A DNA stretch of 64,000 bases from Metarhizium brunneum (lineage: Eukaryota > Ascomycota > Sordariomycetes > Hypocreales > Clavicipitaceae). A program made the translations under genes and the position numbers. Positions 34,319-47,489 of this stretch are shown here, one piece after another. Within the stretch, counting starts at the first letter, position 1. Every line of letters starts with the position of its first letter. The stretch lies in the NCBI RefSeq assembly GCF_013426205.1, contig NC_089426.1, positions 2,418,001-2,482,000 on the forward strand. The letters run 5' to 3'. The notes beneath the pieces were generated by a model that saw only the letters and a list, made by a program, of their open reading frames with translations, was not told the origin of the DNA and ran no database searches.

Positions 34319-35953
34319 GTCCTGTTAGCTATTGTGAGACCTCCCCGGTCATTGAACCTTGCACGCGTTTCTTGCAGGGCCATGCAACCTGCTTCCAAGG
34401 CACCGGTGCCAGGCTAAACCACCGGTCGACGCCTGAGCTGAGAATCCCAGCAAGACGCGGTGCGAGGCCCACAGAGGTCTCAATTGCCCCCCGTGCCCCC
34501 CAGACGGGTGCCCTCCCGCCCAACCCACCCGGCCGCCGCCCCATCACCAGACCAAACATTGAAATGCCAGCATCAATCAATGCATTGACATGTCCGGTGG
34601 TTCGGTGCGCAGGCATCCGCACTGTACCAGTGGTGTGTGTCTGCAAGTCTAGGGCCGTTTTTATGCGCCCATCGGCACTGCTCGCTGCTTGATTGGCCTG
34701 GCTGGCCGTACGCGAAGGACCCCCCCTACTTGGGACAGGCAATCTCTCTCGAGTCAGAGATTGGGCCTAATTTCACTGGATTCCTGTGCCGTGATCCCTA
34801 TTTTCCCCTTCCACGATAAAGTACTTTTTTAGTGAGATTGCTCTCGGTGGGTGCCCACACCAACACTGGCTCGAGTCAACTCCATGTCGAGTGTTTTGAC
34901 GGTCAGTCCGGCATTCCCGGCGTCGCCCTGTGTTGAGCCTGGCCCGTCAGCTAACCAGACAGACAGTCTGTAGATGTACGGAGCAGTGCTTGGACATGTA
35001 TGCATTCAACTACGGAGCAGCCTACCGCCTTGACTTCAGCGCCAGGCCCCTCATTGTCTCCTGGGGCAATTTCAGCACAGCCGTACCCGAACTCTACGAA
35101 AAAGCAAGCAAGGTTGACGGCTCATCGGGTCACCACGTAACGATGGCGCCTCCCGCCCCCGATCCGTGCCGCGCGAGTCAATGGACCACACAGCACGAGC
35201 TCCTCTGTCCACTCGACTGCCATGACACGACCACAATAATACAACCTACCCGTTGGCAAGTGGTTAGTCCACTTGGTCGCTGACGGGTACCTAATAATAG
35301 GCCCTTAAGATACCGGCTGCCCCGATTGACATTGTTACCATGTCTGGGAGGGCACAGTGTTATACTTGACAGTACATACAATACCAGTACTAGTAGTACT
35401 ATATACAAGGGTGTCGACCACTCCCTACCAGGCACGACACGCGATTCCCAGGCGCTAAATGCCCCTGCGGCGTGCCTGCGCCGAGCAACGCCCTGGTCAT
35501 TCATCACTTCCCTTCCAATTGACGAGGAAGTACTCCGTACTAGTACGACTAGTGTGTAGTACTGCAGGACTGCAGTTCGGATCGCCGAACACTCCATTCC
35601 GATAAGGATGAACCTCAGAAACACTACGCCGTAGATCGGTATTATTTGATCCTTAGATCGTTACCCGATAATTTGGGCCCGAGCATGGCGTGGATTTGGC
35701 GGGTTCGGTGAAAGCAGACACTGTCTGGTGCAACGCTCAGTTTTGTCTTGTTTCTTGCCATTGCGAAGGGCGCAACACCCCTCTTTCATTCATAAATGAT
35801 TGTGATGTGCTGAAAAGCAAGCACTCTCCTCTGCTTTCTCGTCAGAGACATGGATGACATCTGTAATTCGTTGGGTATTTTCTTTTTCATTGTTGTGTGC
35901 ATCATGCACGTGTCATTTTTTCGATAGTGTTTAGGACGGTATGCACAGTTGAC

Positions 35954-35971
35954 TGCCTACCTAGGTAGGCA
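35954..35971. repeat. Perfect 18-bp palindrome with CCTAGG core
   Basis: TGCCTACCTAGGTAGGCA equals its own reverse complement. Related CCTAGGTA palindromes occur at 22196-22209 and 56519-56555. Confidence 0.85.
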
Positions 35972-37106
35972 AATACGTATGCACCATGTACGTATTTGAG
36001 CAGGAATAAGGAATTCGTTCAGGTCCGCCTGTTTCACGCGAAGACAAGAGGAACTTTCACAGCGAACCTATTAGACGTCCCCAATTTCATCAGGTCAAAG
36101 AGACGGCTGTGTTTCGTCCAAGCGGCTTACGAGGTAACTATTTCTCCCTTCAACCAGGGCCCCTTTTCGTCACCTATTATGTCGTCTTTGCGGGACCACG
36201 CTCCTGACTGACAGTTTTCCTTCGTCTCCTTTCCGCCATTCTTATAACCTCTCCATCCTCCTGTTCCTTCCATGGTTCGTTGGAGTGTCGGCCAGCAACA
36301 CAAAAAAAAAGTCTTACTCGTCGGCCTAGAGAGGGACCAGGGTGGTCTGGTGAATACATGCTCTATTTATTTACCGCAAGTTTCCAAATAGCGGTCGCTA
36401 TCGGATAAGACCGCCATCTCCCCCTTCCTTCCTTGCTTCACTGGGCATTGGCCGATGCATTACTCCATACCGAGTGCTCCGTATGCTATCAAGGCATGGA
36501 TTCCTCATTCTTGCGCCGGGCGTCAGGCAGCTCTACGGAGTGCTAGTCCAGCAATATAGATTATGGCGGCCAGATTTCGTGTGCTTCGTGGTGTGATTGC
36601 GCTCGCTTCGAGGTGATCGGACAATCGTGAGAGCAATTGGCTGTCCATTTTCTGTACCGGCGTGATAGATGGCTCGGCAAAGTCATCATTGCACGAGCTT
36701 GCAACGACGACAATTGAGGACACCATGGCTCCATGCGCAGCCTTGTCATCCTGTAGAGAGCGGGTCCGCGGCACGCTTCCGGCCCCAGAAATGGCCACCG
36801 GTCTGGGATGGGACCCACGTGGTCTCACCATGGGGACGGTTGTCAGAGCAGGAGCTATGGCCCACCTCCTTTTAACGCTTTTCGCCCACCCTAGAGCTCT
36901 GGTTGAGTTCGTACTTCAACACGGAGTATTGGTACTGCATACTGTTCGCGAGCTGCTGACCAGGAGGTTGTGTCTCGACTGAATAATCTGATAGTATATG
37001 TATTGCAATGTAGTATTCCGGTGCTTACTGGTGTTGTCCTCCTCGCCCCCCTGGCTTCGTCTGTTATGCATCAGCTTGCCATGGGTCCTTTGCCCTTTTC
37101 CCTTCG

Positions 37107-37364
37107 ATCCCCTCTGTTGTGTTAAGGCTCCAGTGGGGTGACGGGCTCCACAACACCCCTGTAGGAAGCTAGCAACCTCGGATGACTTTAACAGCACCCT
37201 AAATTTTGGTATATTATTAAGTAGTTATTTGTATTAAGCCTGTGAAAGTAACATTTACTATCACCTAATTTACTAGTAAATACATGTACCCCTTAAGTCT
37301 GGCTTCTCATTGGATACACATCCCTACAAATACCTTCCTGGAGCCTTAACACAACAGAGGGGAT
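37107..37364. mobile_element. MITE-like element with 27-bp perfect terminal inverted repeats
   Basis: Bases 37107-37133 (beginning ATCCCCTCTGTTGTG) are exactly repeated in inverted orientation at 37338-37364. The 204 bp between them are A/T-rich and non-coding, with a small internal hairpin GGGGTG/CACCCC next to the left arm. The size, perfect TIRs and lack of coding capacity fit a young non-autonomous DNA transposon. The flanks show no clear target duplication beyond a possible AT. Confidence 0.75.
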
Positions 37365-40300
37365 GAGCCAGACTTTGCTTTATGGACCGAGTGCGTATTG
37401 TAAGTTGGCACGATAGCGCATCCACCATGCATACTCCGCAGCATAGATGTGGATTGGCTGCGGCCCTGCAAGCGATTGATTGCTGCAGAGTACCTGTCAA
37501 TCGGTCAACGTCCAAATCAAGTCGTTACGGTGAGCGTATGCGAGAAACGCGGTAGGTGGCGAGCATTAGACACATACAATACGGAGTAGCTCGAGGGCAA
37601 GTCCAGATGTTACATTCAGTCTCCCCTCGGCACTGCCCTAAGCTCGCGATGCGACAGCAGATGACAAATGTCAACTGGTCGTTCCCAAGACAGGGGTCAA
37701 AGAGGCATGGCAGCAAAGTGCGGGTGAGTGTTCCCATTGTGCTCCCTCTCTCTTGACGTCGAGTACTCCGTAGCTCTCACACCTCGGGAATGCTCTGGCT
37801 AAATCGCAATGCAAAGTTATCATGGTGATGTACTGATGTACCTACGACTTCGATGGCCATTTTTTATCACAATGTATATCTAACTCCTAGATCATAAATT
37901 CCCTGCACCGAACATGAGCATGTATCCCATATATTTTCGCCCGTTTACTGCCTGGAATTCCAATTGTCGAAATATTCACGCCAGGGGTGTTTCACCGCCC
38001 GCCAATATCAAACGGTTATTTTCCTATGTCAAGTACATAAGCACATCACTGGCGTCACGCATCAATACACCTCAGCTGCGAGAATAATCAACCACCCAGG
38101 TTACTAACCACCTACCCTAGATAGGCAGGAAGGAGCTATACCGAGAGCTTTTTTTCTCCAAGGTTAATGTTGGCGCTAGAACCCGAGTTACATGTGCGAA
38201 TATGCACATGCAGCTACCCTGTAACTATGATTGTTGTCTCGTTTACCGTGCCACACCAATGGCCCTACCGAGTGCGGAAGTGTTTGGACGCAGGGCACCA
38301 TCATGCCTGTCTTTCTCGAGCGAACATGTTGCGAGCATGCACAACTGGATGACAGACTCGAGTCGTCGTCCTATTGTATATATCTACCAGGTACTCCGTA
38401 CATGCCTGCGCCTATTTTTCTCGCCCCCAAGACGTTTAGATATAGCGTAAATTTGTATCAGGCCCGATGCCAGCGTGAACCTTGCCATGGGTGTAAAGCA
38501 AAGCTTCTGCTGCTGGTCAATTCGAGCCTCAAAGCTGTTCGATTTGAATTATTTCCCAGAGCTTCTTTTCCATTTTCTCCTCCGGGGGCCCTGCCGGCGG
38601 CTCTTTCTCGCGAAGTTGCTAGTGGTGTTGAGGGGCTTACAGCCAGCCTTCAACACCAAAATAGCAGGATCGCGATGATCCATAAAGTTACGCACCGGAG
38701 CTAGAATTCCAGCAAATAATAATACTTCCAGGCCTTTTAGTCAAATTATCAGTTGAGTGTAAACGATATAAGGCCCGTGAATGTGATGGCACAGCACTCA
38801 GAGACTCTCATTAGAGAAGTAAAGCTGGAAGGTATATTTTATCCCTTTCCTCGGACTTCAGCATTCAATTGTCAATACTCTTTGCTCGATTATTAGTATA
38901 CGTACAATGTGAAAAGCATAGACCTACGTGTATGTATGCACTAGGCGGCCGCTTAATAAGCCGTACAACCCAAAACACTAGAGCCAGAGTCGCGTGCTGA
39001 CATTACGGAAACTCTAACAGAATTAAGGGTGGTGATGCGACGGCCCCATTCATAAACCAGAGCGAGTATGGAGCAACTTCTGGTATTTGCTATTATAACA
39101 CAAGATATTAGGTAACCCCAGTACCAGTTATTGCAGGGTGGGATTTCTGTTGTGCAAGGTTCACATCTGCTCCTCCAATAACTGCAGCCAGATCACTTCC
39201 AGGAACTTACATCGCGAAATGCCCGACAGCGTCAAGAGTACACATGCAGAGTAGAAGCCATCAACAAAAAGCGCGCAGACCCAATCGCCACGTTAGACCA
39301 CGCTGGAGGATTGATTATCCGGTTAACCAGTCCAAGAACCAGGCGCACTTGAGCACAGACTGGCCCACGGGTTGACTACCTAGACCCAGCATGTGCTTCG
39401 AGATCTGTCGAGGGCCCAACGACTTGTCATGGTTCTCTACTCATATCCGGGAAGAAGGGGTTGACGCGCTGAGGCTATTTGTGACGGCCAGTGGCCTTGT
39501 TGTTGGGGGCACTCCGTACATATTCTGTAGTCGTGGTCATAAAGCGACATTCCGACTCCCTCAACGGATAACTACTCCGAACTGTCAAGTATACTATTGT
39601 ATCAGAAGCTCGCTCGAGATCAAGCAAGGGTGAAGGGCCTTCCTTTCCTCACTTGCCCTTGCTGTGGTCTTCCGAGCCCCTGGTGCAGAAAGGGGCCTGG
39701 GGTCCAGGGCCGGGGTCTCTAGCGCAGTGTGGGCTCAAAATGTCCGGATGCCATCAAGTCGGCTTCCGGCTGTGAAGGGAGACTTTTTCTAATATGCCTT
39801 GAGGCGAGGGACAGTCAGTCGCCTGCCCGCTTCCTCACTGTCACGTCAGGTTAACTTGGGAGCCCGAGAGCTCTAATGTTACCAATTGACGGGACAGTGT
39901 GCGCAATGACCCCTTCAAATAGTACTACTACGGAATGCGTGTCTCCCGGACTACCAAGTACCGAGATACCTTTGGCGACACCAGGCCCAAGTATCCAGAT
40001 ACGTGGCGCATGGAGCGCGAGGCACTAGCGCTTGGAGTACCGACTATCAGCCCTCTTAGTCAACGGTACTTACGTTCAAGTTACTCGACAAACTTGGGTC
40101 AACCGCAGCTTGCGACACGGCCACGCGGTGGACTCGAGTCGTCGCTCACTTTGTCACATCTAGCCATGTTATTGAACCATGCTCTCAAAGTCCGTGTCCG
40201 GACTCAGCTGGTCAACTGGTGCCATGCGTGCCTCAAGCTGCGTGGTAAATAACAGCGCAAGATGCTTGGCACTGGGAGCATTCAATGTTTGTGTGCCGCC

Positions 40301-40912
40301 AGGACACCCGCTGGTCGGCCCCTCTGGTGCCGGCCCCAGGCACAGAGGCGCTGCCTGAGCAGGTATTTGTAGGCCACATGTGCGCGGCTTCAGAAACTTG
40401 GGACTTGGGACTAGAGGAGCCAGCCTCACATCATGGAACCCACACAACCTCTTGTGTGCTTGTTTTAAAACGCCCCCACCAAGTCGTCGTCCCCTTAACC
40501 TCCCCGCGCCGGCAAGCACCAAGTTCTGCACCCAGCGCATTTTGCAGGTGGCATGATCGTTGCATTCGCGGATTCATAACCTGCCACCTCCAGCTCGGGG
40601 AAGGGCTGACTCGTGGTTTGGCCATGTCCTGAGAGCATCACTCAATCAGCACTCCGCCGAAAACCGACCAGCCTCCAACGTGCTCAAGTCTTCAACCGTT
40701 GACTTTCCGCTTGTCTTTGGCAACGTCGGACGTACGTCGCAGTATCTTGACCCTGCTTACCAAATCCAACTCCCCGCCTGCCACATCAACCGCTTGACGA
40801 TCAACCTCTTTCTATCTGCCGCTCGACGGAGGTCCTTCTGCTCTCGCCGTCTTGTGGTAGTTTGTGTGCGTCGTTCCTCCGAAGGCGAACCCCTCTAATC
40901 CCCGCACTCGCC
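37365..40912. other. Gene desert, right part, and CDC25-like promoter
   Basis: 3.5 kb without a supported gene up to the RasGEF start. Further TACGGAGT/ACTCCGTA copies lie near 37580, 37765, 38393 and 39511. Open frames up to about 150 codons occur but have no domain features. Confidence 0.5.
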
Positions 40913-43900
40913 ATGGATGGCATTGTGGGCACCGCGCCGCCTGGCACCATGTATGTGCGAGCTTTATACGATTACGAGGCAGACGACAGAACAAGCTTGA
41001 GTTTCCACGAAGGCGATGTTATTCAGGTCATTACTCAACTGGAAAGTGGCTGGTGGGACGGTGTCATCAATGGGGTCCGCGGTTGGTTCCCAAGCAACTA
41101 CTGCCAAATTGTTGCGAGCCCCGAGGACTTGCCAGAACACGGCCACAACGGCCCTACAGACCAGGTTGTCGACGAACCCGACGAACCAGAGGGCTTCGAT
41201 GAGAGCTTCGACCAAGATGACGATTCCGAAGCAGAAGATCCCGCTGGACTGCCGCTGGAAGGCACCGATGCTGGGGACAAATCAAGAGCCGACTTTTGGA
41301 TCCCGCAGGCCACTCCTGACGGACGGCTCTTCTATTATAACATGATGACCGGCGATAGGAGTATGGAGCTACCTCTGGAATCACCCTTGTCTTCAACCGA
41401 AACTGGTCCTAGGGATCGGGCCAACGTTAACATTCCAGATAAAACGAGACCTCCGCCCGAGATGATGGCGCGCGGACTGACCCAAGACGAAGACGACGAC
41501 TCAGCAACCTCTGCCTCCGAAGCCGAAGGCGAGTCCTTAATGTTCGCCTCTCGAGGTTATATGGTATGGACCCATGGAGCACACGTTGACGTACATTCTA
41601 TACCCCACCGCGCATCTGGTCACTAATCGTCAAATAGGGGAGAGATCGAGCTTCCACGAGCGGCGTCTTGTCACCTTCTACCTCTATGGACTCGATAAAC
41701 GGTGCATCTCCAAACCGACGGAAAAGAAGCGATGGGCAGCCCAACGGCAAGCAGGGCTCTTTACAGCCCCCGAATATGGCCTCAGCCACTTCCTTTACCA
41801 GCACAACATATAACCTGCCAACAACTGCAACTGTTCCACGTTCCTTTTTTGACGACGGGTCTACACCCCCTTTAACGTGGAGCCTGCTAGTTTCCAACAT
41901 GAAGCGTGCAATCGACCGATACCGCGAGGCAATTACGAAAAATTGCCGATCAGAATATGTTGCGAGAGCTGAAGATATCTCGGATCATTTGCGACTTTTG
42001 CTCGCGGCCGGCTCTGGTACAACAGACAATCACTCTGGTCAGCCGTCCATCATTTCGACTAATAAGGCGCTGTATCCTCATTTTCGAGACATGATGTCAA
42101 AGTTCTCGAAGCTTGTCATATCGTCACACATTGCTGCCGCCGATTGGCCAAATGCCGAGTCCGTCCAAAAGTGTCTACAAGAAGCAGATGGCGTTCTTCT
42201 TGGAGTATTCAGTTATGTTGAAGTAGCTCGACAACAACGTGGGGAAGAAATACCCCGTCTGTTCCCCGGCTTCGTCATTGGCAGTACCGTTGGAGGTAGT
42301 TGGCAGAACAATGGTTTGGGGCCAAGAGATCCCATCACAGCAAATTTCCTGGAAGATGAGGAGGGCCTAGTGGAGCCGTCGGCAATTCTGAACGGTAGAC
42401 TCCTCGAAAGATTAGACGAACAGAAACGCATATTGGTGTCGAGCATTCGCGAGCTGGATAAGAGTCTGATCACTCCCGAAAAGATTGTTACGTCCCTTCG
42501 TCATGAGGCTGTGGGCAACAATGTATGCTCTGCAGGCGGCAAGGTTGTCGAAACCTTCAAAATGTGGATTGCCATGATTGAATCTATTGATCTTTCTTCG
42601 CTGGGAAGCAGCTTCCAAACTCCTCAGCTGGGCGATTTTGGTATCAATAAACAAAGCCTATACGACAATATTTCGGACTTGATTCTTGGCTGCCAGGCAG
42701 TTGCCGGACCGTTGGCAGATGAGTGGAACGAGGTGCGGGGCGAATCTCTTGAAAATCGTCTCGAATATGTGCGCCAGTGTGCTAGAGCACTGGAAACGAA
42801 TTCATCTCATATTGGATTTTCCTTGCAACTTCTCTCAGAGCAAGTTCAGGTAAACCCGCAGCTTCCACAGCATACCGAGTCTCGTACGCGAGAAGACTCG
42901 GTCTCACGAGCAACATTGCAACGGGGCGAAACTTTGCCATATGAACGATCTCATCAGCGGTCGGAGTCGAGATCTGCCCCTGGCCGGCCGTCCCTGTTAC
43001 CGGGACAATCCTTTGGTGAAGGCGACCCCCCAGCTGGCAATTTCAGAAAGGGAGACTACTCCAAAGTCAAGAAGATATTTGGGGAGGACCCGTCGCCGCA
43101 AACTGGCATGCAGGCTAGCGATGATACCCCTGACTTCTTACGGCTTGATTACGAAAACGATGTGTCATGGGATACCAAGAGTGCGTCGCCTACGGTAAAG
43201 GGAGGTTCTCTTCTTGCACTAGTTGAACAGCTCACCCGCCACGATAAGTTAGACTCGAGTTTTAACAACACATTTCTTCTCACCTATCGGTCCTTTACTT
43301 CAGCGCGAGAGCTGTTTGAGCTATTAGTTAAACGGTTTGGCATACAGCCACCAGATGGTCTCAGCCAATCAGACTTTGAATCCTGGCGTGATAGGAAGCA
43401 AAAGCTGATTCGTTTTCGTGTTGTGAATATCCTCAAGAGCTGGTTTGATAGCTTTTGGATGGAGGAGCAGAACGATGAATCTAGACAGTTGATTCGCGAT
43501 GTTTACACTTTTGCAAGAGACACCGTCAAATCCACAGAGACCCCAGGGTCAGGCCCTCTAATGGCTGTCTTGGACCAGCGACTAAGTGGGAAAGAAGCCG
43601 GTGCTCGTCGAATGATCCAAACACTGAACCAAAGCACGCCAACGCCCATTGTTCCAAAGAATATGAAGAAACTGAAGTTTTTGGATATTGATGTCACAGA
43701 GTTTGCTCGCCAGCTGACCATTATCGAGTCGAGGCTTTATGGCAAGATCAAGGCTGCAGAATGCCTGAACAAGACCTGGCAAAAGAAGGTTGCGGAAGGT
43801 GAACCTGATCTGGCACCCAACGTAAAGGCATTGATTCTCCACTCCAATCAAATGACCAACTGGGTTGCGGAGATGATTCTTGCCCAGATGGATGTGAAGA

Positions 43901-44670
43901 AACGAGTTGTCGTGATCAAGCACTTTGTCGCGGTAGCAGATGTATGTTTCACTACGTTGTTTCCATACTTTTCAAGTTATTTTTGGGCCCCCATCTCCTG
44001 CTTACCTGCTAACCTGAAATACAGAAATGCCGGAGTCTCAACAATTTCTCTACCCTGACTTCCATCATCTCAGCCCTTGGAACAGCGCCGATTGCTCGAC
44101 TAAAGCGGACTTGGGACCAAGTGCCCCAGAAAACACAAGGAGTCCTGGAAACTATGCGCCGGGTAATGGCTAGCACCAAGAATTTTGGCGAGTATCGCGA
44201 GGCTCTTCATGCAGCTAATCCGCCATGTATCCCTTTTTTTGGTATGTATAGAAACCAGACCTGCTTTTGAGTTCTCACTAATGCATTGATTAGGCGTCTA
44301 TTTAACCGATCTCACTTTTATTGAGGATGGCATTCCCTCCATCATTAAGAAGACGAACTTGATCAATTTTGCAAAACGCGCAAAGACTGCAGAAGTAATC
44401 CGGGACATCCAACAATACCAAAATGTGGGATACTCTTTGCAGCCTGTCCCCGAGCTGCAAGATTATATATTAAGTAACATGCAAGCTGCCGGCGACGTAC
44501 ATGAAATGTACGACAAGAGTTTGCATGTGGAACCAAGAGAGCGAGAAGACGAAAAGATTGTGAGGTACGTACGTCGCACAGCGGGCGTAGCCGCCATGGT
44601 ATCTGGCATGGAGATGCTTTCTGGCGCGGCTTTTGAGAAAATGTCATCATCAGTCTCGCCTACCCGTTAA
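40913..44670 (+). CDS. CDC25: CDC25-type Ras guanine-nucleotide exchange factor (SH3-REM-RasGEF)
   Basis: Exons are 40913-41563, 41638-43941, 44025-44241 and 44294-44670, giving 1182 aa. An SH3 domain opens the protein (VRALYDYEADDRTSLSFHEG, GWWDGVINGVRGWFPSNY, about residues 14-65). An acidic linker and a WW-like segment follow (FWIPQATPDGRLFYYN). After a helical middle region comes the REM (Ras-GEF N) domain near 737-800 (LTRHDKLDSSFNNTFLLTYR). The catalytic RasGEF domain runs from about 890 to the C-terminal part (FLDIDVTEFARQLTIIESRL, NNFSTLTSIISALGTAPIAR, IPFFGVYLTDLTFIEDG), where two introns interrupt it. Fungal Cdc25 proteins load GTP onto Ras at the plasma membrane and so feed cAMP and MAPK signalling in growth and development. 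The ATG at 40913 is preferred because the SH3 domain begins right after it. Confidence 0.9.
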
Positions 44671-45909
44671 TGCCTGGCAAGTTCTCGCCATCACTGTTCC
44701 CTTTCTAAAAGAACGGTTTTTTTTTTGGAAAAAAAAAAGAAAATTGAACATGTGACTGACTATTATATTTTTACTACTACAGGGTCTTAGCTGAATCCGG
44801 GTTTCTTTAAGTTACAACGACATGAGATAATGAACCTAGTCAACGAACCGAACCATTCAACTAGTCTACTCAACCAAGTTGAATGAAAAGAATTTAATGC
44901 ACACCTCATCTATAACACAAGAGTGCTATCACCACGCACACGAAACACTTCGCAGAGATACCGATCAAACGGCGCAGGGGAGTTCTAGCAGAAATTTGGG
45001 CAGATGGCCCGATCAATTGAAGATGTAGTAGCAGCCGAATCGTGTCTCGATAGGGACAGTCAAGGCCCCGCGTCTACACTTGGTCTTCAGCTCCAGTTGA
45101 CTCTGCTTCCCTCGTCTTGTGGATTTGCAATGTGGTGTGGATGGCTGGGACGCGTGATCATCCTGGCATAGCTGCAAGAACTCCAACTAGTTTACTTGGT
45201 CAGCTTTCCCAAGGGGCACGGCCAGCGCCTAAATTCTTAGCCTATCAGTGGCTAAATCTATATCAAGATAGATTGGGGCAGTACTTTTTAGGACCGACAA
45301 TGTCCCTGTTGACTTTGCTCTGATGCCCCGAATTCACTGGTGAATGGGCTAATCAGATCGGAATGCTGTTTTCTATTGATGCAGCGCCACGGTCAGCGTT
45401 CCGCCGCTATGTTCTGAGATGATGCTTGTGTGCAGGCTGGAGTTCTGCATATTTGGAGACATGAGGACTTTTTTTAGGGGAGGGGGGGTTGAACTCTTGG
45501 TGAGACAAGCTAGCTTGTATTTCGATTCTTGTCCGGTCGACTTGAGTATTGCTGGCAATGAATGCGGCCGATGTGTCCTGATGTATTTAGATAAGAGCAA
45601 TGACTGTGGCGATAATATGGCATACTAAAACAATGTACATGGGGCATTTGTAAACTTATTCATACAATATCATTGTTTTCGTGGCTACCGTGACATCGAA
45701 TCACTGCATGGTATGGGGTATGGATCTAGAAGCGCATGATACTTGAAAGTTTGTTTGGTAAGCTAATAAAGGGGCAAGGGGATGAAAGAATTCCTCGTTT
45801 AATGACCAGCCAGCCGATCCCAAGAAGTAGCAATAAAACACATGTTCCTGTTTGTATCACACAGCCTCTCCCACCTTGCTAAAGTAAACTTTCTGCAACA
45901 TGGTTCCTA
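44671..45909. other. Convergent 3' intergenic region
   Basis: 1.2 kb between the RasGEF stop (+) and the stop of the minus-strand hydrophilic gene. No supported gene. Confidence 0.5.
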
Positions 45910-46836
45910 TCAAGACTTGTGGATGTGCAGCTTGTCCTTGATCTTTTCTTTAAGGGATGGCTTTCCATCCTTGCCGCCGCTTCCAGATGAAGACGAACCA
46001 GGCTTGGGATGGTCCATACCACCTTGGCGGTCGACTCGCTTCTCCTCCATGAGACCTGAGCCGGGAACAATATTGTGTCAGCGCGAAATGGGTTGAGCTT
46101 GGCGGATTGGGAGTTGTGAATTTTCAATTTCATAGGGGCTTCAATCTGCATGACTCGACTGGAAATTGGGAATGGCAGTGTATGTGGGTGAACTGGGCAA
46201 GACTTACGGTCAGCCTCTCTCCCTGCGCCGGGATTTGTCGCGTCAAAGTTTCCGCCGTCTGCAGCGAGACCTGTGGTCTTGACGTATTGTTCGCCCGTTC
46301 CTTTGCTTTCAGAGCTCTCGTCCTCCGCGTGGCCGGCGGTGGCGGCGTCGCTTTTTGCGGATGTAGATTCGGATCCGGTTTGAGTGTTGCCAGCGTCACC
46401 GCCGTTCTCTTTGGCAATGGCCGCGAGGGGCCTGGGGCCGTCATCTGCCTGAATGGCTTTCTCGTCGCCCTTTTGGACTGGATCGTCGTTGGGCTTGCGG
46501 GTGGTGCTCTCTGCAGACTCTGATTTCGAACTGAGGGCTTCCGTTTGTTTCTTACTGTCTTGCGTCTCTTTCAAGGACTCGTCTTCTTCTGTGGCAAACT
46601 TTGAGTCTCTCCTCTCCTGGTCTCTGGGGTCTGCAATCACATCAACTTAGGATGCCTTTCTTCGCTATTACAACCTTTTTTACGTTGGTCGTGGGTCACT
46701 TACCAATATTGCCACCGTCGTATGGCTCGCCCTTTGATACGTCTCCTTGAACGCCGGAAGCAGGCTCGTCATGCTCTGTGCCATCTCCCCATACAGCTTT
46801 CGCAGCGGTTTGTGCCATGTGGCTGATGGTTTCCAT
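45910..46836 (-). CDS. Hydrophilic low-complexity protein, unknown function
   Basis: Exons are 46836-46704, 46630-46208 and 46055-45910, giving 233 aa. The start is METISHMAQTAAKAVWGDG. The middle is rich in Glu, Asp, Lys, Ser and Thr. The C-terminal part holds GEQYVKTTGLAADGGNFDAT, PGAGREADRLMEEK and the basic end PSLKEKIKDKLHIHKS. There is no signal peptide, membrane helix or enzyme motif. From memory, small hydrophilic proteins with the same GEPYD...GEQYVKTTGLAADGG...PGAGKEADRLMEEK pattern occur in other Hypocreales and are annotated hypothetical. The composition suggests a disordered, possibly stress-related protein, which is a guess. A putative acceptor (CTTACAG) upstream of the ATG suggests an intron in the 5' UTR. 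Splice joins are in frame at both introns. Confidence 0.7.
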
Positions 46837-47489
46837 GGCGGCTTCGGGATTTGCGAACACTCTGCGATGCAAGTTTTTGGCACGAGAGTGTGTGGGAGAA
46901 TTTGCTTCGGCTGTAAGAGGTAAAGGTTCAAAGTAAGACACGTACTTGACACGTCAAAGAGGCATGTAGGTAAGTTTGGAGCGTTGACAAATCGAAGGGG
47001 TTATTGTTGCTGGAGGGCGTTGGATCAAGGATAGCCTTCATTAGCGGGCTATTTATGACAATTTGGGGATTTACACTTGGTTACACAAACAATGTGCTAC
47101 AAATCATAACTAGAACCAGCAGCAGGGTTTTCTCTGACGTCGTAGCAGTACGAAAGGGAGATGCGATATGGCGTATGGTGTATCAGGGTGAGCAATAATT
47201 GGTCCAATTTAGTGGCCATCCTTGCCTCTTTCCCTTTGCTTCAGACAGCAGCCGCCAGTCTGAGGGTCCCTTTGGTGGAAACCTTGCGCAGCAAGCAGGA
47301 TTTCAGAGTTCCCCTTTGGTTTTGTTCTGATTAGTAGTCGTAGCCAGCCGGGAGCGGCAAGCTTTTGGAAGAGAGCCGACAAGGCCGAGAGGTGGCCGCG
47401 TCTGTGTGCCCGATTCTGAACGAGTTTATGTCATTCCAGTCCCGTTGGTCTCGGGCGTCAGCCACAAGGCGATTCGATGGAGCCATGGT
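46837..47489. other. Upstream region of hydrophilic gene
   Basis: Contains the probable 5' UTR intron (about 46918-46958) of the minus-strand gene. No other gene is seen. Confidence 0.45.

Larger units (their letters stand above)
30646..37106. other. Gene desert, left part
   Basis: About 6.5 kb with no open frame that carries a recognisable domain or convincing splice structure. It contains a strongly purine-rich tract (about 31020-31290), many TACGGAGT/ACTCCGTA copies, a perfect 18-bp palindrome at 35954-35971 and a T26 run at 34293-34318. It may hold a long promoter of the C2H2 factor, long noncoding RNAs or decayed repeats. None of these can be shown from sequence alone. Confidence 0.5.
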
